The translations under genes were made by a program, and so were the position numbers. From Paractinoplanes aksuensis (GTDB lineage: Bacteria > Actinomycetota > Actinomycetes > Mycobacteriales > Micromonosporaceae): a stretch of DNA of 57,643 nucleotides. The stretch's first letter is position 1. Every line of letters starts with the position of its first letter. Location of the stretch: contig NZ_JAMYJR010000036.1 of the NCBI RefSeq assembly GCF_024137025.1, positions 1 to 57,643 of the forward strand, read 5' to 3'. Positions 52,101 to 57,643 of the stretch are shown one piece after another. The notes under the pieces were generated by a model that was not told the DNA's origin, made no database searches, and saw only the letters and a list, made by a program, of their open reading frames with translations.

Positions 52101-52297
52101 ACGTACATGCCGACTTGGGCGCCGGGACCGGCGGGGACTTCGGGCGTGACCGTGGTTGGGGGCTCGGGCGATTTGTCCGCTGAGGGCGGCCGGCTGGGGG
52201 CGCTGCCCTCCGGCGTACGCGGGGAAGGGTTTTCGGCCGAGGGCGAGGCGGGCCCTTCAGCTGCGGGTTTGCGCGCCGTCTGCCCTGGTTCAGTCAC
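49169..52297 (-). CDS. GT87-like membrane protein with long repeat tail
   Basis: A 1042-residue protein. Residues 1-600 are a cytosolic, disordered Pro/Ala/Ser/Glu tail. It includes copies of ADATRLATRKPSTPRTAAEP (about 110-185) and a long SEGAA/SEDAA-type pentapeptide array (about 415-590). Residues 610-1030 hold about 11 transmembrane helices of GT-C type, with loop motifs ERLLNDGTPYLSRDTIAAL and DRLMGYSPYQPGMSIFG and later GAAAACKLFALPVVAVLA. The donor is probably polyprenyl-phosphate sugar (inference from GT87). The GTG at 52297 overlaps the GGDEF-EAL stop (GTGA). The longer minus-strand frame reading to 53053 is a shadow of that upstream gene. Confidence 0.75.
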   Translation of the reverse strand: MTEPGQTARKPAAEGPASPSAENPSPRTPEGSAPSRPPSADKSPEPPTTVTPEVPAGPGAQVGMYVVVSDLPLTTNGAKPKKTSRIAAKPLAAGEATGKPATPPAESADATRLATRKPSTPRTAAEPADATRLATRKPSTPRTAAEPADTTRPATSEPSTPRPPAESADAARPATSEPSTPRTAAEPAGQSPDRPPAASSSATPSAAESPVGRDDSSAPQHSANPGPAKPTATFEDPAKVDATPVGTTTLGSPPSTAPGPAFDKTPATETSAKPDKTSAIQRRPEPDNNSAPELDGGSATELRAQPVDDSDTQPDSASDDASATKPGSPAKSTDKSGKALAATRADAVAEKPSGTVGHVESPAKGTPASESANPGSANPRTEDPTIAGPGTAATAERATSEAAATKSDTPKPVASELTTSEATTSGPATSQATASEGAASEGAASEGAASEGAASEGAASEVATSQAAASEASASQAAASEASASQAATSEDAKSQATASEADTSQTATSKAATSEVATSRAATSKASASQAATSEDAKSQATASEADASQAAASESAASEDAASEDAASEDAASEDAEARSVASKAAGAKTAGAKKAARPVGEPAPLGRVGRFFARVDRAAGGYAVDLVLYALSAGFALITATNSTLLPHRAWGSIAVWAYTGAFVVAALQFTGYLLTRRRAGSRVAALFGNGSRAAVTWAVWAAAALVPLVVQAMQRADGRTDRAQEEVLVVEHMGERLLNDGTPYLSRDTIAALPEADRLMGYSPYQPGMSIFGIPRALFGDVWWTDSRVWFAVFTALALIAAVMVLRSARTFPTVRALQAVTVLPICALTLATGGDDIPVLAFCLLALALAATDRYGWAGVAVGAAAACKLFALPVVAVLAILAMAVARGGRLLPGAIGLPILVLIPPFQVNQDGFLENVIRFPLGHGLVTSPAQSPFPGYLIAQNVPHGRYLTLGLLAAVAVVITVRMLWWPPRRADTAALICGWGLLAAILLMPTTRFGYLLYPVAFMVWAAALRPAHRNHTATSRPLDDAALYRL
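50565..51010. repeat. 15-bp in-frame repeats in the GT87-like gene
   Basis: Blocks of the 15-bp unit GCATCCTCGGACGCG (about 50566-50640) and GCGGCTCCCTCGGAT (about 50925-51000), with diverged units between, encode Ala-Ser-Glu-Asp/Gly-Ala pentapeptides on the minus strand. Confidence 0.85.
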
Positions 52298-54900
52298 GCG
52301 GGCAAGTGTGGCAGAGCGGATCTGCCCGATCCCCCGGACCGCCGCCGCGACATGCGGACGACTGCGCCACCGTCGTGGAGTGATGCGGCCAGGGTGCCCG
52401 GCCGGCCGGCCGTTCCGCGTTGCATCGTGGCCAGCAGGCGGGCGGCCGACATCGGGCGGGCGAACAGGTGACCCTGACCGGCCACGCAGCCCAGACTCCA
52501 CAGCGCGTGCCGCTGCGGTTCGCTCTCGACGCCGTCGGCGATCACCGACAGGTGCAGGCTGCGGGCCAGGTCGACCGTGGAGCGGATGACCGCCGCGGCC
52601 TCGGACGACGTCTGCACGGCACCGACGAACTCGCGGTCGATCTTGAGCTGGTGGACCGGGATGTGGGAGAGCACCGACAGCGGGGTCACACCGGTGCCGA
52701 AGTCGTCGAGGGCGAGCCGCACGCCCGCCTCGCTCAGCTCGTTGAGGGCGCGGCCCACCACGTCGAGCTGGCTCAGGGTCAGCGTCTCGGCCAGCTCGAA
52801 GATCAAGCGGTCGGCCGGAACGGCGTGCCGGCGCAGGCGGGCCAGCACCGTCTCGGGGAAGCTCGGGTCGAGCAGGCTGCGCGGCGACACGTTCACCGCC
52901 ACCGGCAGGTCGAAGCCCGCCTCGCGCCACAGGTCGGACGCCTCGAGTGCCTGGTCGAGCACCGCGTCGGCGAACGCCGGCAGCCGGCCCGAGCGTTCCA
53001 CCGTCTGCAGGAACTCCATCGGCGTCAGGTAGCCGTGTTCGGGGTGGTGCCACCGGGCCAGCGCCTCGGCTGCCGTGACCTCGCCGCTGCCCAGGTCGAC
53101 GATCGGCTGGAAGTCGACCACGAACTCGTGTTCGGCCACCGCCCGCTGCAACTCGCCGCCGAGCACCAGACGGCTGACGTCGGCCGTGTCCTGCGCGTGG
53201 GCGTAGGTGGTGGTCGGCAGCCCGGCCCGTTTGGCCTGGTACATAGCGATGTCGGCGCGACGCATCAGCTCGTTGACGCCGCCGCTGCCGGGGGCCAGGG
53301 CGATGCCGCCCGCGGCCTCGACGGTGATCTGCATGCCCTCGACCGTCACGCTCTGTTCGAGGGTGGCGAGCATCGTCTTGGCCCGGTGGGCGGCCAGGGC
53401 CGGGGTGGGCAGGTTGGTGAGCAGCACCGCGAACTCGTCGCCGCCGAGCCGGGCCACCAGGTCGCCCGGCTCGGCCGCGTCGGCCAGTCGCCGGGCCACC
53501 TCGCGCAGCACGGCGTCACCGGCGGCATGCCCGAGGGTGTCGTTGACCTCTTTGAAGTGGTTGAGGTCGATGAGCAGCAGCGCGGCCACGCCGTCGCCGG
53601 AGCGGCCCTGGAACTGCTGGTCGGCGTGGTCGTAGAGCTCGCGCCGGTTGGCCAGCCCGGTCAGCGGGTCGTGGGCGGCGTCGTACGCGTTCTGCTCGTT
53701 CAGCCGCTGCAGTTCGGCATACGCGGTGGCGTTGCGGATGGCCGTGCAGAGCGCCGCCGAGAAGGTCTTGAGCTTGTACTGTTCGAACTCGTTGAGCTTG
53801 ACCCGGCCGTGGAAGCCCAGAGTGAGTAGCCCGGCGCGGTAGCTGTGGTCGCCGGTCTCGAGGTCGGACGTGATCTCGGTGACGTAGGCGTCTCGGCTGG
53901 GCCGGGGTCCGTCGTGCACCACGTCGCTGCCGCGGGCCCGCACCACCCGGTCGACCCCGCTCACGGTCAGGTCGATCTCGACCTCGTCGGACGAGAAGAC
54001 GCGGGCGCCCTGGGTAGCCGCCACGTGCAGCACCTGGGTGAGCTCGACCGAGTTGAGCTCGTCGGTCGTCTTGGCCAGCTCCCGCCAGGAGCGCCGCTCT
54101 TCCTTGGTACGCAGCTGGCGCGAATGCCACAGGTGGAGGCAGACGATAAGTAGTGGCACGAAGCCCAGCAGGAGCAGGTTGGCTCCCGTGGCGAGGATCT
54201 CGATGACGTAGACGACAGTGGCCAGCCGGACCACGTGCGCGATGAGCCGGTCGCCCAGGTCTTTCCGGATTGCCTGCAGGATCGTCGTGCGGGACGCGAC
54301 GGCGAAGACCGGCATGAAGACGACCTCGTCGACCAGCGACATGGCCACGTACGCCAGTGCAACGGCGCCGCCGGCGGTGCCGGGCGAGTGGGGCGTCGGC
54401 GGGAAGCCGGCCAGGGTCAGCACGAGGCTGGCCGCGCTGATGATCAGCACTTCCTTGGCCAGCGAGAAGATCGCGCGTTGGGGGGCCGCCCGAACCATGA
54501 TCTTGACGATGGCGATGCCGGCCACGCAGCACAGGACGACCCACGCGTGCGGCAGGAAAGCCAGCCCGACCAGGGTAGGGATCTCGCCCCAGGTGGTGCC
54601 GTTGTGGCTGGACCGCACACGCACGTAGACCTTGACGCGGTTGGCGACGGCCGCGCCGACGATGAGCAGCGCGAGAAGCCCGACGTGGGGAACCGGCTGC
54701 GGGTGGGTAAACGCGAACCAGAAATCGGCCGCCGCGACGCCTGCCGCCAGAACGACGACGAGACCGATGAGCAGCGAGAGCTGCCGACCGGTCGCGTCGT
54801 CGTTGGAGCTGTGGGTATTCGGCAAAGCAGTCGTCCAGTCGCTGAGCGCTTCGGAGGCAGGTCCGGGCTCAAGCGTAAGCAAGCGTGCGCGTTTGCGCAC
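52294..54900 (-). CDS. GGDEF-EAL cyclic di-GMP protein with membrane region
   Basis: An 868-residue signalling protein. About 8 N-terminal hydrophobic helices (residues 40-250) precede a GAF-like region, then a diguanylate cyclase domain with an intact RLGGDEFAVLL and no RxxD inhibitory site. The EAL phosphodiesterase domain has EALARW, LDDFGTGVTPLSVL and KIDREF. The loop usually read A-E-G-V-E is IADGVES (Glu to Asp), and QGY is QGH, so phosphodiesterase activity may be reduced. The start is uncertain; I chose the GTG at 54900 with GGGAG upstream. Its stop overlaps the GT87-like start, which suggests that c-di-GMP output is linked to that transferase. Confidence 0.85.
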   Translation of the reverse strand: MRKRARLLTLEPGPASEALSDWTTALPNTHSSNDDATGRQLSLLIGLVVVLAAGVAAADFWFAFTHPQPVPHVGLLALLIVGAAVANRVKVYVRVRSSHNGTTWGEIPTLVGLAFLPHAWVVLCCVAGIAIVKIMVRAAPQRAIFSLAKEVLIISAASLVLTLAGFPPTPHSPGTAGGAVALAYVAMSLVDEVVFMPVFAVASRTTILQAIRKDLGDRLIAHVVRLATVVYVIEILATGANLLLLGFVPLLIVCLHLWHSRQLRTKEERRSWRELAKTTDELNSVELTQVLHVAATQGARVFSSDEVEIDLTVSGVDRVVRARGSDVVHDGPRPSRDAYVTEITSDLETGDHSYRAGLLTLGFHGRVKLNEFEQYKLKTFSAALCTAIRNATAYAELQRLNEQNAYDAAHDPLTGLANRRELYDHADQQFQGRSGDGVAALLLIDLNHFKEVNDTLGHAAGDAVLREVARRLADAAEPGDLVARLGGDEFAVLLTNLPTPALAAHRAKTMLATLEQSVTVEGMQITVEAAGGIALAPGSGGVNELMRRADIAMYQAKRAGLPTTTYAHAQDTADVSRLVLGGELQRAVAEHEFVVDFQPIVDLGSGEVTAAEALARWHHPEHGYLTPMEFLQTVERSGRLPAFADAVLDQALEASDLWREAGFDLPVAVNVSPRSLLDPSFPETVLARLRRHAVPADRLIFELAETLTLSQLDVVGRALNELSEAGVRLALDDFGTGVTPLSVLSHIPVHQLKIDREFVGAVQTSSEAAAVIRSTVDLARSLHLSVIADGVESEPQRHALWSLGCVAGQGHLFARPMSAARLLATMQRGTAGRPGTLAASLHDGGAVVRMSRRRSGGSGRSALPHLPA

Positions 54901-55018
54901 CAACCTCACTCCCAGTCGTGCACGTTCATTGTTCTTCTCCTCGCGGTGTGGACCATCGAGCGGTCCGGAGATTGGAGCTTTCAAGATCTGTGTGTCGCGA
55001 CGAGAGGAACAATATGCA

Positions 55019-55240
55019 ATGAGAAGTGATTTTGATACCGATTCATGTCGTATTGCGCAGAAACTGATAACACGACATGATTTGACTACACGGCGTCCCG
55101 GGTATACGACTCTTAGCTACTTGAGTCGACGTTTTGGGTGCAGTGTCCAAATCGCGGAGCGTGCCGTTTGGCTAACGCTCCGGATTGTCAATGATCGTGT
55201 GAAGGTTCCCCGTTTTCCAGCCCCGCCATATGGTCGCTGA
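55019..55240 (+). CDS. Small HTH-like protein in an AT-richer island
   Basis: A 73-residue basic protein whose centre (TTLSYLSRRFGCSVQIAERA) reads like a helix-turn-helix, followed by AVWLTLRIVNDRVKVPRF. The ATG has GAGAGGAA about 10 bp upstream. Its codons use more A and T than the neighbouring genes, and the 54901-55341 gap as a whole is distinctly lower in GC, which suggests transfer. No family recognised. Confidence 0.5.
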   Translation: MRSDFDTDSCRIAQKLITRHDLTTRRPGYTTLSYLSRRFGCSVQIAERAVWLTLRIVNDRVKVPRFPAPPYGR

Positions 55241-55341
55241 CCTGCGCATAGATCGCCAACATTTCACGCAAACGAATCGTGAGGAGAAGGCCACTATTGC
55301 GCCGCGGAGTATCTCGGGAGTTGTTTCTATAAACTCCCGGT

Positions 55342-55833
55342 ATGCCCGACGAATCCCTGCTGACTCACGTTGACGAGGCCGGCGCCGCGCGCATGGTCGA
55401 CGTCTCCGCCAAGGCGGTCAGCACCCGCCGTGCCGTTGCCGCCGGACGAGTGATCACTACTCCTGAGGTCGTCGCCCTGTTGCGCGGGGACGGACTCCCG
55501 AAAGGCGATGCGCTCGCCGTGGCCCGGCTCGCCGGGATCATGGGGGCCAAACGCACACCTGATCTCATCCCGCTCTGCCATCCGATCGGTTTGCACGGCG
55601 TCGTGGTTGATCTCGAGTTGACGGCGAACACGGTCGAGATCACCGCGACCACGAAGACGGCCGACCGCACCGGTGTCGAGATGGAAGCCCTCACCGCGGT
55701 GGCGACGGCCGGGCTCACGATGATCGACATGATCAAAGCGGTCGACCCGGCCGCGAGCATCGAGTCGGTTCGGGTGCTTCGCAAAGAGGGCGGCAAGACC
55801 GGCGATTGGGTACGACCGGAGGACCGGCCATGA
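55342..55833 (+). CDS. moaC: Cyclic pyranopterin monophosphate synthase MoaC
   Basis: A 163-residue enzyme of molybdenum cofactor synthesis that, with MoaA, turns GTP into cyclic pyranopterin monophosphate. It has MVDVSAKAVSTRRAVA, AGIMGAKRTPDLIPLCHPI, TGVEMEALTAV and MIDMIKAVD. Residues that bind the substrate (Lys and His in the KRTPDLIPLCHPI block) are present. Its stop overlaps the mogA start (ATGA). Confidence 0.96.
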   Translation: MPDESLLTHVDEAGAARMVDVSAKAVSTRRAVAAGRVITTPEVVALLRGDGLPKGDALAVARLAGIMGAKRTPDLIPLCHPIGLHGVVVDLELTANTVEITATTKTADRTGVEMEALTAVATAGLTMIDMIKAVDPAASIESVRVLRKEGGKTGDWVRPEDRP

Positions 55834-56324
55834 CCATGTCCGCGCGCGTGATCGTGGCCAGCAACCGGGCCGCCGCCGGGGTCTACGCCGACACGAGCGG
55901 CCCGCGCCTGGTCGCCGGTCTGCGCGAGCTCGGCTGCACGGTCGGCGAGCCGGTGGTCGTACCCGATGGTGAGCCGGTGGCCGACGCGCTGCGCCTGGCC
56001 GTGGCCGACGGCGTCGACGTCGTGCTGACCAGCGGCGGCACCGGCGTCACCCCGACCGACCGCACGCCCGAGGCGACCCGCGGCCTGCTCGACTTCGAGA
56101 TCCCGGGCATCGCCGAGGCCATCCGCGCCCACAGCCGCGACAAGGTGCCCGCGGCCGCGCTCTCCCGCGGGCTGGCGGGCGTCGCCGGGCGCACCCTGAT
56201 CGTCAACCTGCCCGGCTCGACCGGCGGGGCCAAGGACGGTCTGGCCGTCCTCGGTCCGTTGCTCCGGCACACGGTCGACCAGATCAACGGCGGCGATCAC
56301 CCTTCGCCGGGCGCGGCTGGATAG
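55830..56324 (+). CDS. mogA: Molybdopterin adenylyltransferase MogA/MoaB
   Basis: A 164-residue protein that adenylylates molybdopterin before molybdenum insertion. It has SNRAAAGVYADTSGPRL, LTSGGTGVTPTDRTPEAT and NLPGSTGGAKDGL, the conserved Mog-type motifs. The ATG at 55830 overlaps the moaC stop and has GGAGG upstream. Confidence 0.94.
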   Translation: MTMSARVIVASNRAAAGVYADTSGPRLVAGLRELGCTVGEPVVVPDGEPVADALRLAVADGVDVVLTSGGTGVTPTDRTPEATRGLLDFEIPGIAEAIRAHSRDKVPAAALSRGLAGVAGRTLIVNLPGSTGGAKDGLAVLGPLLRHTVDQINGGDHPSPGAAG

Positions 56325-56333
56325 GCTCAGCCG

Positions 56334-57551
56334 GTGAGTATCGACTGGGAAGAGGCACGCCGGCTGGCCTACGAGGCGGGCCGGGCGGCGATCGGCCCGG
56401 GCGAACCGGTCGCGTTGCCCGACGCCGACGGCCGCACGCTGGCCGAGCCGCTGCGGGCCCTGACCGACCTGCCCGCGTTTCCCACCTCGAGCATCGACGG
56501 CTGGGCCGTGCGCGGCCCGAAGCCATGGCGCCCGGTGGGCCGGGTGCTGGCCGGGGGCGTGGCCCCGCCGCTGACCGAGGACGGCACCTGCGTCGAGATC
56601 GCCACCGGTGCGATGGTGCCGGCCGGCGCCGACGCGCTGGTCCGCATCGAGGCGTCCACTCGCGACGGTGACGGCCGGGTGCTCGGGGAGCCCCGTGTGG
56701 GTCCCGTGCCGGAGTGGCGCCTGCCCGGCGAAGAGGCGACCAAGGACGAGGAACTGCTGCCGGTCGGCTCGGCGGTCGACCCGGCTGTGATCGGTGTCGC
56801 CGCCACGTGCGGCTACGAGTCGCTCAGCGTCCATCGCCGGCCGCGGGCCGGGCTGCTGGTGTTCGGCGACGAACTGCTCACCGGCGGCATCCCGGGCGCG
56901 GGTCGGGTCCGCGACTCGCTCGGTCCTCAGGTGCCGGGCTGGCTGCGGCGGTACGGCGCGACCGTCGACCCGTCGGCCGTCGCCGGTCCGGTGCAGGACA
57001 CCCTCGAGGCGCACCTGTCCGCGGTCCGTGGTGCGCTGGCCGAGGCCGATCTGGTCTGCACGACCGGCGGCACGATGCACGGCCCGGTCGACCACCTGCA
57101 CCCGGCCCTGACCGAGCTGGGCGCCGAGTACCTCGTCAACACCGTCGCCGTCCGGCCCGGCTTCCCGATGCTGCTGGCCCGCGTGCCCGGTCCCGACGGG
57201 CGGCCGCGCTTCCTGGCCGGCCTGCCGGGCAATCCGCAGTCCGCCGTGATCGCGCTGATCACGCTGGTCGCCCCGCTGCTGGCCGGTCTGCAGGGCCGCC
57301 CGGCTCCGGTCCTGCCCACGGTCGAGACCACGGACAAGGTGCGCGGTCGCGGCGGCGACACCCACCTCGCGCTGGCCCGGCTCGGCCACGATGGACGGTC
57401 GGCGACCCCGGTCGGCCACGTCGGCTCGGCGATGCTGCGCGGCCTGTCGAACGCGCACGGCTTCCTCGTCGTCCGCCCGGGCACCGAGGCCGCGGCCGGC
57501 GACCTGCTGCCGTTCCTGCCCCTGCCCCTGCTGACCGGGGAGCGCCCGTGA
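56334..57551 (+). CDS. moeA: Molybdopterin molybdotransferase MoeA
   Basis: A 405-residue enzyme that inserts molybdenum into adenylylated molybdopterin. It has the N-terminal lid region with FPTSSIDGWAVRG and EIATGAMVPAGADALVRIE. The MogA-like domain has LLVFGDELLTGG, VCTTGGTMHGPVDHL and FLAGLPGNPQSAVIALITL. The GTG start lies 9 bp after mogA. The last seven residues (LLTGERP) lie in a 35-bp repeat that continues past the stop. Confidence 0.95.
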   Translation: MSIDWEEARRLAYEAGRAAIGPGEPVALPDADGRTLAEPLRALTDLPAFPTSSIDGWAVRGPKPWRPVGRVLAGGVAPPLTEDGTCVEIATGAMVPAGADALVRIEASTRDGDGRVLGEPRVGPVPEWRLPGEEATKDEELLPVGSAVDPAVIGVAATCGYESLSVHRRPRAGLLVFGDELLTGGIPGAGRVRDSLGPQVPGWLRRYGATVDPSAVAGPVQDTLEAHLSAVRGALAEADLVCTTGGTMHGPVDHLHPALTELGAEYLVNTVAVRPGFPMLLARVPGPDGRPRFLAGLPGNPQSAVIALITLVAPLLAGLQGRPAPVLPTVETTDKVRGRGGDTHLALARLGHDGRSATPVGHVGSAMLRGLSNAHGFLVVRPGTEAAAGDLLPFLPLPLLTGERP

Positions 57552-57643
57552 TCGCCACCGCACTCGTGACCGGGGAGCGCCCGTGATCGCCACCGCACTC
57601 GTGACCGGGGAGCGCCCGTGATCGCCACCGCACTCGTGACCGG
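57532..57643 (+). repeat. 35-bp tandem repeat forming overlapping mini-ORFs
   Basis: A 35-bp unit repeats three times from 57532 (starts 57532, 57567, 57602) and a fourth is cut by the window edge at 57637. Each unit holds GGGGAG, then GTGATCGCC. The moeA stop (57549-57551) overlaps a GTG at 57548 that opens a 12-codon ORF (VIATALVTGERP) ending at 57586, where the next GTG (57583) again overlaps the stop. The chain continues out of the window. Confidence 0.9.

Noticed and set aside
52297..53053. N-terminal extension of the GT87-like gene to 53053
   Set aside because: It lies wholly within the GGDEF-EAL gene in another frame and is composed of Arg/Pro/Ala shadow sequence; the GTG at 52297 overlaps the upstream stop.

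Overview
The window is high-GC actinobacterial chromosome. The gene order matches the origin-proximal block of Streptomyces and Micromonosporaceae as I recall it: parS sites, cwlM, trxA-trxB, sigM with its anti-sigma factor, a pseudokinase gene, murJ, cca, ino1, padR, DUF5318, a class A PBP, rpsF-ssb-rpsR-rplI and dnaB. I read it as a Micromonosporaceae (Actinoplanes-like) chromosome a short distance from oriC. That placement is inference; dnaA, parA and parB are not in the window.

Layout. (1) 1-6411 holds no convincing gene. It has seven parS-type sites (six perfect, one with a single mismatch), several unrelated tandem-repeat arrays (7, 14, 15, 16, about 19 and about 75 bp units), and near its right end three perfect DnaA boxes interleaved with two parS sites. 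(2) 6412-24127 carries the envelope, redox and housekeeping block: a HIT-like protein, an APH-fold kinase, a Ddl-like ATP-grasp protein coupled to an aminotransferase, GNAT, CwlM, thioredoxin and its reductase, an anti-sigma/SigM pair, a membrane pseudokinase, MurJ, CCA-adding enzyme, MGMT and inositol-phosphate synthase. (3) 24148-34802 carries a PadR regulator with a clear palindromic operator, DUF5318, a bifunctional PBP, two GT-C type membrane proteins, a doubly frameshifted SMI1/KNR4 gene, endonuclease IV and a secreted protein. (4) 34917-42623 carries the rpsF-ssb-rpsR-rplI operon, with an S6:S18-type leader that hides the rpsF Shine-Dalgarno, a 1292-residue repetitive membrane protein, and dnaB with phased DnaA-box-like sequences upstream.

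(5) 42628-48640 is the most interesting accessory region. Four genes on the minus strand are joined by overlapping stop and start codons: a YbaB-like protein, a WXG100-like protein, a 1210-residue polymorphic toxin and a 109-residue candidate immunity protein. The toxin has a CpnT-like N-terminus, a papain-fold toxin domain and a C-terminal RelA/SpoT-synthetase-like domain. A divergent neighbour encodes a fused Imm35-like, YwqJ-type deaminase and SUKH-3-like protein. Together they look like a contact- or secretion-dependent competition locus in which one effector may carry both a peptidase-fold and a nucleotide pyrophosphokinase-fold warhead.

(6) 48760-57643 has a tightly coupled three-gene set (GGDEF-EAL protein, GT87-like membrane protein with a pentapeptide-repeat tail, zinc-ribbon protein), a small AT-richer HTH-like ORF, and the molybdenum cofactor genes moaC-mogA-moeA. 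It ends in a 35-bp tandem repeat that forms a chain of overlapping mini-ORFs at the moeA 3' end.
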